In this document: piece after piece, positions 7,470-14,285 of the stretch
Layout: each line of letters starts with the position of its first letter
How positions within the stretch are numbered: position 1 is the stretch's first letter
The notes under the pieces: model-generated
The model's input: only the letters and a program-made list of their open reading frames with translations
Told to the model about the DNA's origin: nothing
The model's database searches: none
Program-made: the position numbers and the translations under genes
DNA from: Candidatus Solincola tengchongensis
Lineage (GTDB): Bacteria > Actinomycetota > Geothermincolia > Geothermincolales > RBG-13-55-18
Direction: 5' to 3'
Assembly: GCA_015711895.1 (NCBI GenBank)
Contig: MU158584.1
Coordinates: 5,896-31,589 of the forward strand
Length of the DNA stretch: 25,694 bases

Positions 7470-7961
7470 GCCTGGACACCCCTCTTCTCCGCAGCAGGAA
7501 ACTCCTTCCATCCGGGCCACCTTCATTATAGGACAGCAGGAGAGGCAGTGGGAGATGCCCACTCTACTCCCTCCGCCGCAAGGGGAAAATGAGCAACGGA
7601 GCCCGCTTTCCTCCCATCGCCTTCGCCGGGGAAAGGGTTGCCGTCCTCCTCCTCGTTATTCAGCGCGCATAATGGGTATAAGTGTAAGATGTCGAAGCGT
7701 GCGGCCCGGAAGGGGTTGGGAGGGCGGAAACCTCCCGCTCTGGAGCGGAGGGGGACGAAGGGCTTGCGGTGAGGTCTGGAGTCCGATAGGGTAGCAATCA
7801 CCAAGGCCCTTCCGGGAAAGAACCATGAGGGCGTTGCGGGGAGGCGAAAGCACGATAGTCGGTAGCCGTACCCCAGACGGGCGCGGCCCGGGAAAGGACA
7901 TGCGGGCATCGCGGGAAGGCGAAGAGCCGCAATCACGGAGAGATTAAGGGAAGGCAAGGAG
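7470..7961. other. Divergent intergenic region with degenerate tandem repeats
   Basis: No credible gene. An AT-richer spot at 7660-7690 (CATAATGGGTATAAG) could hold a promoter for either side. The right half consists of the repeats at 7750-7939. Confidence 0.4.
7750..7939. repeat. Three diverged tandem repeats of about 70-75 bp
   Basis: Copies begin near 7754, 7822 and 7898. The shared core reads about GGGCRTTGCGGGGAGGCGAA and is followed by a CGATAG...GGTAGC block. Copies 2 and 3 also share CCGGGAAAGRA-CATG. Identity is clear but decayed. Confidence 0.6.
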
Positions 7962-9271
7962 ATGCGCATTACACTGATAGAACCCAGGGCGCCGGGAGTC
8001 CACGTCTATGCCAAGTTCAAGCTCCCCCGCCTGGGACTCCCACTCCTCGGCGCCATTCTCGAAAGGGAGCTGGGGATCAGGCCCATCATCTACTTCCAGG
8101 AACTGGGAGGGATCGACTGGGGAGCGGTGGCCTCCTCGGACCTGGTGGGGATCTCCACCATCACCCCCACCGCACCGGAGGCCTATTCCATCCTTGAAGA
8201 GGTCAAGAGGCGCGGGGACATCCCGGTGGTCATGGGCGGACCTCACGTGACCTTCCTCCCCGAGGAGGCGCTGGGGAAGGGTGCCGATTTCGTCATTCGC
8301 GGCGAGGGAGAGTATTCCTTCCTCGAGCTGGTGAGGCGTCTCCGGGACGGCCGGCAGGATTTCGACGACATCCCCGGCCTATCTTACCGGGAAGGGGAAA
8401 TTTTCTATCACAATCCCGTGGTCCCTCGTGTGGACGACCTGGACGCTCTTCCCTGGCCGGATCTGACCCTCATCCACAACTGGGAGAAGATACGCATCCT
8501 CCCGGTGATGACCAGCCGGGGATGTCCCTACAACTGCAAGTTCTGCTCCGTGACCAAGATGTTCGGGCGGCGTTACCGCTTCCGGGACACGGAAGATGTC
8601 CTCGCGGAACTGGAGACCCTCCATCGCCGCAACCCCAAGGCCACCATCTTCTTCTACGACGACAACTTCACAGCCAACGTGAGGCGTACCAAGGAGTTGC
8701 TCCGGGGGATGATAGAGTGGGGCTTCAAGGTACGCTGGACGTCCTCCACACCTACGGCATCAAGGTGCACGGCATGTTCGTCCTGGGCTCCGACGAGGAC
8801 GACGTGAAGACCATCCGCGAGACGGTGCGCTTCGCCCGCGGCCTGAAGATAGACACCGTGCAGTTCCTGGTCCTCACCCCGCTTCCGGGCACCGAGACTT
8901 ACGAGGAGCTCCGCCACCAGGGAAGGATAATCATCGAGGACTGGTCCAAATACAGCGGTCACCACGTGGTCTTCAACCCCCGGAACATGACCCCCTACCA
9001 GCTCCAGAAGGAAGGGTCCATACGCTCCATGCGGCGCTTCTACTCCACCTGGCAGTGCTGGAAGCTGGGCCTGCTTTTCCGCTGGAAGGACATGGCCCTC
9101 TATCTGTACGCGCATCATGCCGTGAACAAGTGGCGGTCCCTTAACCGGGATTTCATAAAAGACCTGAAGGAGCGGGGCTTCCGCATCCGCAAGCCCGGCG
9201 TAGAGGAGGATGGCGGCAGGAAGGGCCTGGATCCCTCGAGGACGGAAGGGGAAAAGGCCCTCAACGGGTGA
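7962..9271 (+). pseudogene. B12-binding radical SAM protein, broken by an internal deletion and frameshift near 8733-8745
   Basis: The first part, frame 7962 to about 8740, has an N-terminal cobalamin-binding-type Rossmann domain (about residues 1-135, 'VVMGGPHVTFLPEEAL', 'IRGEGEYSFLELV') without the DxHxxG base-on motif. A radical SAM core follows with C188-x3-C192-x2-C195 in 'SRGCPYNCKFC'. The second part continues in another frame from about 8735 ('LDVLHTYGIKVHGMFVLGSD') to the TGA at 9271. Family members normally have about 50-60 more residues between the 'KVRW' strand and the 'GIKVHGMF' strand, so roughly 160 bp is missing as well as the frame being lost. As written, translation ends at 8807 after an out-of-frame tail. 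The radical SAM half-barrel is incomplete and no active enzyme is expected, unless this is an assembly error. Its substrate class (methylation or ring rearrangement) cannot be assigned. Confidence 0.85.
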
Positions 9272-9278
9272 CGAAAGA

Positions 9279-9325
9279 GGGCGGGCCGCGGGCCCGAGGG
9301 TCGGAGACGGCGCCCGCCCTTTTAG
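9279..9325 (+). terminator. Intrinsic terminator after the radical SAM gene
   Basis: GGGCGGG (9279-9285) pairs with CCCGCCC (9313-9319), with further GC pairing inside, followed directly by TTTT (9320-9323). It lies 8 nt after the stop codon. Confidence 0.8.
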
Positions 9326-9407
9326 ACGACGACCAGGGGGGAGGGTATAAAACGCGGGCCCGAGAGCCGGGGACAGCATATCACGCAAACCCGAGAGCCG
9401 ACGATAG
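9288..9407. repeat. Three short degenerate direct repeats
   Basis: Copies at 9288-9310, 9354-9376 and 9387-9407 share a core of about GCGGGCCCGAGAGCCGG-GAC-G. The first two differ at four of 23 positions. The first copy forms part of the terminator loop. Confidence 0.5.
9323..9351 (+). promoter_or_regulatory. Possible promoter just after the terminator
   Basis: TAGACG (9323-9328), 17-nt spacer, TATAAA (9346-9351). No protein gene follows for more than 800 bp, so it may be spurious or drive an untranslated RNA. Confidence 0.25.
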
Positions 9408-10183
9408 CGCCGAAGGCGTCGAAACCCGGGCCGTGAACAAGATACCGCCGGCCATCACTACCTTGTGGGAGGACAACCACGATATCCGTGCGCCCGACCA
9501 CTCATCGCCATCCGGTGAACCTCCCCACCTTTGCCCTCCGGCGGTCCTGCAGGGATATCCGGGTGATGGACCAAGCTCGCGACACGAAGCCCCCGGGTCA
9601 CCTTCCCCATCCCCATTACCAGATCGCCGTCTCGAAAGGTCCTACCCCGAACGGTGAACGCCCTTCCCCTCCTTGCCCGGCTTAGGAACGGGGGTTGAGC
9701 GGCACATGAATAAGGTAGAGGGATGCCACAGGGTCCATATGGCTCAATTACCCACGGTGTTGAACAGGAACCCCGGCGGCAAGGAAGAATCGCCGGAGGG
9801 CACGAAGGCCGTGGGATGCCGAGGGGCGTGCAGCGGGCACACAAATCAAGAAGGTTTAGGACAGGGGTGGAAAATCCCGTTCCAAAAAGCGAAAAAAGAA
9901 ACTCTTCCCTCAAGCGGGAAAGGACAAGACCGCGGCGGAGTTGAATATAATATCCGGCTGTGGAATGGGTTTGCAAGGCCCCCGAGCCTGCGGACCCGAC
10001 GGCAACCGGAGCTTGCAACCGTCCCACAAGGCCTCAGGTATGGGCGGCTCATATGGCCCAGGCCAGACCACATCCGATTCGCCTGTGGGAGGGAAGGGCG
10101 TAAGGTTGTCCGAGCGCAGTTCTCGTCATGCAGGAAAGGGCGCCCGCACGGGGCGCGAGGAGCAACAATGGAGGTGTTGGGGA
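9352..10183. other. Long gene-free region upstream of the lipoprotein
   Basis: More than 800 bp in which every open frame has non-protein composition (Arg/Gly/Pro-rich with erratic stops). The repeats at 9354-9407 and a TATAAT at 9946-9951 are the only signals I can support. I see no tRNA fold. Confidence 0.45.
9946..9951 (+). promoter_or_regulatory. Perfect -10 TATAAT, possible lipoprotein promoter
   Basis: TATAAT with a weak AGGACA 19 nt upstream. It would leave a leader of about 225 nt before the lipoprotein start at 10184. Confidence 0.3.
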
Positions 10184-10762
10184 ATGAGGAAATCCCTGGT
10201 GATCGTCCTGGCGGCACTCTTGGCGCTTACCGCGGCCGTGACCATCCTCGGCTGCGGAGGGGAGAAGGACCTGGAAACGGCGAAGTCGCTGATGAAGGAG
10301 GGAGATCTCAGCTACGACAAGGTGGAGACTTCCGCAAGCGCCTTGGAGCAGAAGCAGAGCGAGATAGCGAAGTCGCTGCTCTCCGGGGGAGCGACGAGCA
10401 TAACCCCGCAGCAGATAGAGCAGACCAAGGAAGAGATAAGCAAGACCGTATCCGAGATGGAGGGGGACCTTGAGGCGGCCAAGGCCAGCTATGAGCAGAT
10501 CCTCCAGCTGGAAGGCGTGGAGAAGTACAAGGAGTACGCCAGGAAGATGCTCGAGGTGGTGGAGAAGAACCAGGAGCTCCTGGTCCAGGTGGAGGCTCTC
10601 GTGGCCAAGTTTATGCAGATGCTGTCCACCATGCAGCCGGGAACCGTCCCCGACCTCACCGTGCTCCTCGAAAGTGAGGAGATGAAGAAGATAAACGAGC
10701 TCTCCGAGGCCATAGACAACCTCTTGAGCGAGGCCGGCAAGCTGAAGAAGGACCTCGAATAG
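10184..10762 (+). CDS. Secreted lipoprotein with coiled-coil helices, unknown function
   Basis: 192 residues; the ATG is preceded by GGAGGT with eight bases of spacing. A basic N-terminus (MRKS) and a hydrophobic core lead to the lipobox I-L-G-C with the lipidated Cys at residue 24, so the protein should be attached to the outer face of the cytoplasmic membrane. The mature part is almost entirely helical and charged, rich in Glu/Lys/Gln heptad-like stretches ('EQTKEEISKTVSEMEGDLEAAK' region, about 85-130, and the C-terminal 'ELSEAIDNLLSEAGKLKKDL' segment). No enzymatic domain is recognised. It is a single-gene unit closed by the terminator at 10796. Confidence 0.85.
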   Translation: MRKSLVIVLAALLALTAAVTILGCGGEKDLETAKSLMKEGDLSYDKVETSASALEQKQSEIAKSLLSGGATSITPQQIEQTKEEISKTVSEMEGDLEAAKASYEQILQLEGVEKYKEYARKMLEVVEKNQELLVQVEALVAKFMQMLSTMQPGTVPDLTVLLESEEMKKINELSEAIDNLLSEAGKLKKDLE

Positions 10763-10795
10763 GAGGCTCACGCGACGGAAGGACGAGCGAACCGC

Positions 10796-10830
10796 GGGCC
10801 GGGAGGAACATTCCCCCCGGCCCTTTCTGT
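10796..10830 (+). terminator. Intrinsic terminator of the lipoprotein gene
   Basis: GGGCCGGG (10796-10803) pairs with CCCGGCCC (10816-10823). The loop is about 12 nt, followed by TTTCTGTTATATTTT. Confidence 0.8.
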
Positions 10831-10831
10831 T

Positions 10832-10891
10832 ATATTTTGTTATAAAATATTTAGCAGTGCTTGCTGGTCCGGTTTTTACCGCCGGTAAACC
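10832..10891. promoter_or_regulatory. AT-rich promoter region with two inverted repeats before the DUF72 gene
   Basis: ATATTTT-GTTAT-AAAATAT (10832-10850) and TTTACC-GCC-GGTAAA (10875-10889, extendable to GGTTT/AAACC) lie between the terminator and the TTG start at 10925. TATAAA inside the first repeat may be the -10. The second palindrome has the form of an operator. Confidence 0.4.
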
Positions 10892-10924
10892 AGACAAGTT
10901 CGTTCGGAATAGGGGTGTTTCGCC

Positions 10925-11650
10925 TTGGAGCTCAAGGTCGGTTGCTGCGGTTTTCCTCAGGCCAGGTCCATCTACTATCAGACCTTGCCCCTGGTTGAAC
11001 TGCAGAGGACCTTCTACCAGCTTCCAAGGGTGGCCACGTCCCTGAAATGGCGCCAGGAAGCCCCTCCCCACTTCGAATTCACCCTCAAAGCCTGGCAGCT
11101 AATCACCCACCGGCCTTCCAGCCCCACATATCGGCGTCTGACGCACCCCATCCCGGAGGAGAAGAAGGAAGCTTACGGCTCCTTCAAGCCCAGCCCGGAG
11201 AACTATCAGGCCTGGAAGGAGACCCTGGAGGTGGCCCATGCCCTGGAGGCGGAGATCGTGGTCTTCCAGACCCCGGCCAGCTTCGGGCCCGGCCCCAAGA
11301 ACATCGCCCAGATGCGGGAGTTCCTGACCACCATCGAGCGCGACGGCCTGAAACTGGCCTGGGAGCCGAGAGGGGCCTGGAGTCCCGAGGAAGCGGGCAA
11401 GCTGTGCCGGGAGCTGGACCTCATCCATGTGGTGGACCCCTTCCAGGGACGGGAGAAGTGGGGGTCGGTGATCTACTGGCGCCTTCACGGGATAGGGGGT
11501 TACAAGCACCGCTTCACCGACCAGGAACTGAACAAGCTGGTGACCATCCTGAAGAAGAGCAAGAAGAAGAGGGCCTACGTGCTCTTCAACAACATCTACA
11601 TGTGGGAGGACGCCCAGCGCTTCCTGGAGATATGGGAGAAGCGCAGCTGA
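10925..11650 (+). CDS. DUF72 family protein (YecE-like)
   Basis: 241 residues from a TTG, with AGGGGTG upstream. It matches the DUF72 TIM-barrel family: N-terminal 'KVGCCGFPQARSIYYQ', central 'FEFTLKAWQLITH' and 'IVVFQTPASFGP', then 'LKLAWEPRGAW' and the late 'YWRLHGIGGYKH' block. The GxxGW-type start of the family is 'GCCGF' here. The biochemical role of DUF72 is not firmly known; members resemble TIM-barrel nucleases or xylose-isomerase-like enzymes and are soluble. Length is normal for the family. It stands alone, and its 3' end is 36 nt from the stop of the convergent HEPN-like gene. Confidence 0.9.
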   Translation: MELKVGCCGFPQARSIYYQTLPLVELQRTFYQLPRVATSLKWRQEAPPHFEFTLKAWQLITHRPSSPTYRRLTHPIPEEKKEAYGSFKPSPENYQAWKETLEVAHALEAEIVVFQTPASFGPGPKNIAQMREFLTTIERDGLKLAWEPRGAWSPEEAGKLCRELDLIHVVDPFQGREKWGSVIYWRLHGIGGYKHRFTDQELNKLVTILKKSKKKRAYVLFNNIYMWEDAQRFLEIWEKRS

Positions 11651-11676
11651 GGACCGCTCCGGGCAACGGTTTTCCT

Positions 11677-11691
11677 CGTGAGGACCTCACG
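11677..11691. repeat. Short palindrome at a convergent gene junction
   Basis: CGTGAGG-A-CCTCACG, with perfect 7-bp arms, overlaps the stop codon of the minus-strand gene. There is no T-run, so a terminator role is unproven. Confidence 0.4.
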
Positions 11692-12121
11692 GGTTCCAGG
11701 GCTCATCAGCTTCTTCCTCATCCGGCATGGTGAACCCCAGCTTTCCGGCCACCTCCTCCAGGAAAGAGCGGGCATCGTCCAGGCAGGCGGAGGCGGTGAC
11801 CGGGTCCGCCTCCATGTCCCCGGCCACGAAGACGCGGCGGTAGAGCTCGGCCACCACGAGTAGGGCCCGTCGGTTCTCGGGACTCATCCCGCTATCCACG
11901 GCGGCTTCCCGGAAGCGTCGGATGACCTCCTCCCAGGTGGTCACCTCGCCCTCCCTGCCCACCAGAACAGCCCTGGCGGCATATATCATGGCCAGAAAGG
12001 AGTTGGCTATGCAGTCGCCCGCCAGGTCGCCGAGGAGCATCTCCTCGGCGGCGCGCAAGGTGAGCAGGGCCTGGCTCAGCCACTCCTCCCTCTCCTCGTC
12101 AGTGTCCCATTCGAGGCTCAA
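11687..12121 (-). CDS. HEPN-like (UPF0332-type) helical protein
   Basis: 144 residues from a TTG at 12121, chosen because AAGGAGG lies four bases upstream; an in-frame ATG at 12175 has only a weak site. The helical pattern resembles HEPN/UPF0332 proteins: an opening helix 'WLSQALLTLRAAEEMLLGD', then 'ANSFLAMIYAARAVLVGREG', a 'TWEEVIRRFREAAVDSG' segment, 'YRRVFVAGD' and a last helix with A-x-x-F-L-E-E-V-A. In true HEPN ribonucleases an R-x4-6-H motif is catalytic. I see no such histidine, so an enzymatic toxin is unlikely, and no nucleotidyltransferase (MNT) partner is adjacent. Function unknown; the family call rests on pattern only. Confidence 0.6.
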   Translation of the reverse strand: MSLEWDTDEEREEWLSQALLTLRAAEEMLLGDLAGDCIANSFLAMIYAARAVLVGREGEVTTWEEVIRRFREAAVDSGMSPENRRALLVVAELYRRVFVAGDMEADPVTASACLDDARSFLEEVAGKLGFTMPDEEEADEPWNP

Positions 12122-12714
12122 ACCCCCTCCTTCACCAATCGCTAAAGGCCTTTCCCCTCCCTTTATATCCCGCATACTTCCGAAGACACCGGCGTCCTCC
12201 TGCGACAGGCCGTAAGGCACACGGGAAAACGGGAGGGGCCTCTTCCCAACCATCCAGGAAAATCTCCCGCAAGCGCGACCCCGCGGAAGCCCCACCGCTC
12301 ATGGATCTCCATCCAACATCATACCCGGTGCGAGGGGATCCGGCACCCGGGACGGTTTAGGATTAGGAGCCCTCGTCGTGCTGGGGGCGAGAAACGGAGG
12401 GGTTTTCCGCCGGGCGCCAACCCCGACCGGTGGGAGGGGATCCGTCATCCGAGACGGTTCACGAGATGGGGGCTCCAGCGCCGGAGAGTTCGCAAAGAGG
12501 AGATCCCCGGCGCAAACGACGGGAATCATTTACCGGGACGGACATGATGCCGCACGTATATGATATGTTGGGAAAGGCCGGAGAAGCGACGCCGTGGCGA
12601 AAGAGGATCACGGCCAGCATCATCTCGCTCTTCCGGCGTCGGAGATTTAAAAGGCTCGCGCCCTCAAACAAGGAGGCGCCCAAGAGGCGAGAGGGCGTTG
12701 TTGGAAGGAGAGTG
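12122..12714. other. Divergent intergenic region with an imperfect repeat pair
   Basis: No protein-like frame. It holds two 31-bp imperfect repeats at 12327 and 12429 and otherwise featureless GC-rich DNA. The structured stretch that follows (12715-12904) is entered separately. Confidence 0.45.
12327..12459. repeat. Pair of imperfect direct repeats, about 31 bp, 102 bp apart
   Basis: 12327-12357 and 12429-12459 both read GGTGNGAGGGGATCCG then NCANCCG and NGACGGTT, with about five differences. Confidence 0.6.
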
Positions 12715-12904
12715 CCTCATCGTCTAAGGACGGACGTGAGGGACGGAAGCCGGATGCCGTGCCCTGAAGATCACCGGTAGCCGAGTCCGGGGGTCGCCGC
12801 CTTCAAATCCTTGACCCGTTGAAGCCCGAGGAAACCGGGTCCCTAGGCGGCGACCGGGCCTCCGGGAACGTAAGGCCCAACCGGATAAATCCTCCTTCCC
12901 GGTG
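12715..12904 (+). ncRNA. Candidate structured RNA leader upstream of the DapF-like gene
   Basis: A dense series of complementary arms. CCTCA-t-CGTC (12715-12724) pairs with GACGTGAGG (12733-12741). AGGG-ACGG (12739-12746) with CCGTGCCCT (12757-12765) is an alternative. GGTCGCCGCC (12792-12801) with GGCGGCGACC (12846-12855) is a perfect 10-bp stem closing a multi-branch loop. Inside it are TTCAA/TTGAA (12802-12806/12819-12823) and CCCG/CGGG (12825-12828/12836-12839). GGGCCT/AGGCCC (12856-12861/12873-12878) and ACCGG/CCGGT (12880-12884/12899-12903) follow. The last loop holds CCTCCTT, able to pair with the GGAGGG Shine-Dalgarno at 13021. No known riboswitch class is recognised. Confidence 0.4.
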
Positions 12905-13030
12905 GCGGGGCCGGGGGTCGAGGTCCTCGGGGATACCGCTTCCGGGCCTTGGGAGGTCGAGGCAGGCTTCGTCAAGATGACAGGAGGGACGAAACGTTCG
13001 CCCAAACCGATAAACGACCAGGAGGGCAAG

Positions 13031-13894
13031 TTGGAGTTCTATAAATATCACAGCCTTGGAAACGATTTCATCCTCATAGACGCGCTCGAGTCTCCCGTAC
13101 GCCTTTCCCCCGAGGATATCCGGATGCTCTGCGACCGCCACCTGGGCATCGGGAGCGACGGCATCATCGTCCTCCAACCCTCGCAGAAAGCGGCCTGCAG
13201 GATGGTCAATTACAACCCGGACGCCAGCGAAGCGGGGGCGAGCGGAAACGGCCTGCGCTGCCTGGCCAAACACCTGTACGATACGGGGACCCACACCGGG
13301 AAGCGGCTGAAGGTGGAAACGCCGTCCGGAATAAGGGACATCGTGATTCACACGGCCATGGGAAAGGTGACCACGATAGAGGTCAACATGGGCAGGCCCG
13401 ATTTCCGCCGCTCCTCCATACCCATGAAGGGAGAGGACAACGAGGCCGTAGACCAACCCCTGGAGGTGGAGGGGAAGCGCCTGAACGTGACCTGTCTTTC
13501 CGTTGGCTCCCCGCACTGCGTCCTATTCCTCGATGAGGCCGACGTCCGCCTGGTGCGGGAATTGGGACCGGCTCTGGAGAATCATCCCCTGTTCCCCCTC
13601 CGCGTCAACGTGGAGTTCGCCCAGGTGATAAACATGTCGGAGATGAGGCTGCGTTCCTGGGAAAGAGGGGCGGGTGAGACGCTGGCCAGCGCGGCGGGAG
13701 CGGCAGCGGCGGTGGCGGCTGCTCTACGCACCGGAAGGTGCAAGAGGAAGGTCCACGTCCAGCTTCCCGGTGGGCTCATGGAGGTGGAAGTGACCGCGGA
13801 AGGCGAGGTTCTCACGCGAGGGCCCGCCCGGCGCGTATTCAGAGGAGAGCTGGACGAGGACTGGAGGGAAAGAAGCCGCATCATCCTGGCCTGA
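13031..13894 (+). CDS. Diaminopimelate epimerase (DapF) homologue lacking both catalytic cysteines
   Basis: 287 residues from a TTG with AGGAGGG six bases upstream; this start gives the canonical DapF beginning 'EFYKYHSLGNDFILID'. The fold signatures are kept along the whole length: GNDF, 'DRHLGIGSDGI', 'YNPDASEAGASGNGLRC', 'SVGSPHC', 'LGPALENHPLFP' and 'WERGAGET', then 'HVQLPGG'. In true DapF two cysteines act as acid/base, in xxCGNGxRC and ACG(S/T)G. Here they are S71 (GASGNG) and S220 (ASAAG), both encoded AGC. The usual NPHC asparagine is also Ser, and the carboxylate-binding CGSG loop is SAAG. So the two-base epimerase reaction should be lost, while the N-terminal GND motif and E/R of WERGAGET remain. 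It may bind a related ligand or serve a regulatory role. No lysine-pathway neighbours. It lies behind a candidate structured leader. Confidence 0.9.
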   Translation: MEFYKYHSLGNDFILIDALESPVRLSPEDIRMLCDRHLGIGSDGIIVLQPSQKAACRMVNYNPDASEAGASGNGLRCLAKHLYDTGTHTGKRLKVETPSGIRDIVIHTAMGKVTTIEVNMGRPDFRRSSIPMKGEDNEAVDQPLEVEGKRLNVTCLSVGSPHCVLFLDEADVRLVRELGPALENHPLFPLRVNVEFAQVINMSEMRLRSWERGAGETLASAAGAAAAVAAALRTGRCKRKVHVQLPGGLMEVEVTAEGEVLTRGPARRVFRGELDEDWRERSRIILA

Positions 13895-14040
13895 GGCCGA
13901 ACGTAATATCTCCTTCCGCGGTCCTTAAAAGATCCCGAGAATCGATTTAACCATTATTTTCCATTATATCCCAAAACTATCTACCCGCGCAGACGCGCAA
14001 TTCTCGCTCAAAATCGGCTAGGCGACCTCTCCCGGCCTCG
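13895..14040. other. AT-rich intergenic patch and relic zinc-ribbon half
   Basis: 13940-13980 is strikingly AT-rich for this window (CCATTATTTT, CCATTATATC) and contains a TATAAT on the minus strand (13968-13963) without a clear -35. Between 13977 and 14040 the minus strand, in the phase that joins onto the repeat, can encode 'PCERCGEAGRGRLADFE' and on to a TAG, possibly a leftover or alternative C-terminus of the fmdE gene. Confidence 0.4.
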
Positions 14041-14285
14041 CCGCAGCGTTCGCAGGGCACGGAGGTCTTCAGCCCCGCAGGGACTCGGCGCAGGGGATGC
14101 ACAGCCTCTTCCCCTCCACCTCCACAAGGCGGGTCTGCATGGTCGGCTCGCCGCAGCGTTCGCAGGGCACGGAGGTCTTCAGCCCCGCAGGGACTCGGCG
14201 CAGGGGATGCACAGCCTCTTCCCCTCCACCTCCACAAGGCGGGTCTGCATGGTCGGCTCGCCGCAGCGTTCGCAGGGCACGGAGG
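14041..14285. repeat. Exact 110-bp tandem duplication over the zinc-ribbon end of fmdE
   Basis: 14041-14150 and 14151-14260 are identical; 14261-14285 is the first 25 bp of a third copy. The unit encodes, on the minus strand, the whole CxxC...CxxC ribbon plus the stop codon. Its length is not a multiple of three, so the copies are in different frames. Confidence 0.95.

Noticed and set aside
9673..10473. 266-codon plus-strand open frame overlapping the lipoprotein start
   Set aside because: Composition is not protein-like, and the lipoprotein in another frame has a signal peptide, lipobox and ribosome site.
12791..12830. Possible tRNA T-loop (TTCAAATCC)
   Set aside because: The flanking bases do not form a T-stem, and no acceptor or anticodon arm is found. 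The segment instead forms a different hairpin.
12715..12904. Lysine, THF or glycine riboswitch upstream of the DapF-like gene
   Set aside because: None of the conserved core motifs of these classes can be placed; only the presence of strong helices is supported.
14041..14285. CRISPR array
   Set aside because: The repeat is a 110-bp tandem coding duplication without spacers, and no cas gene is present.
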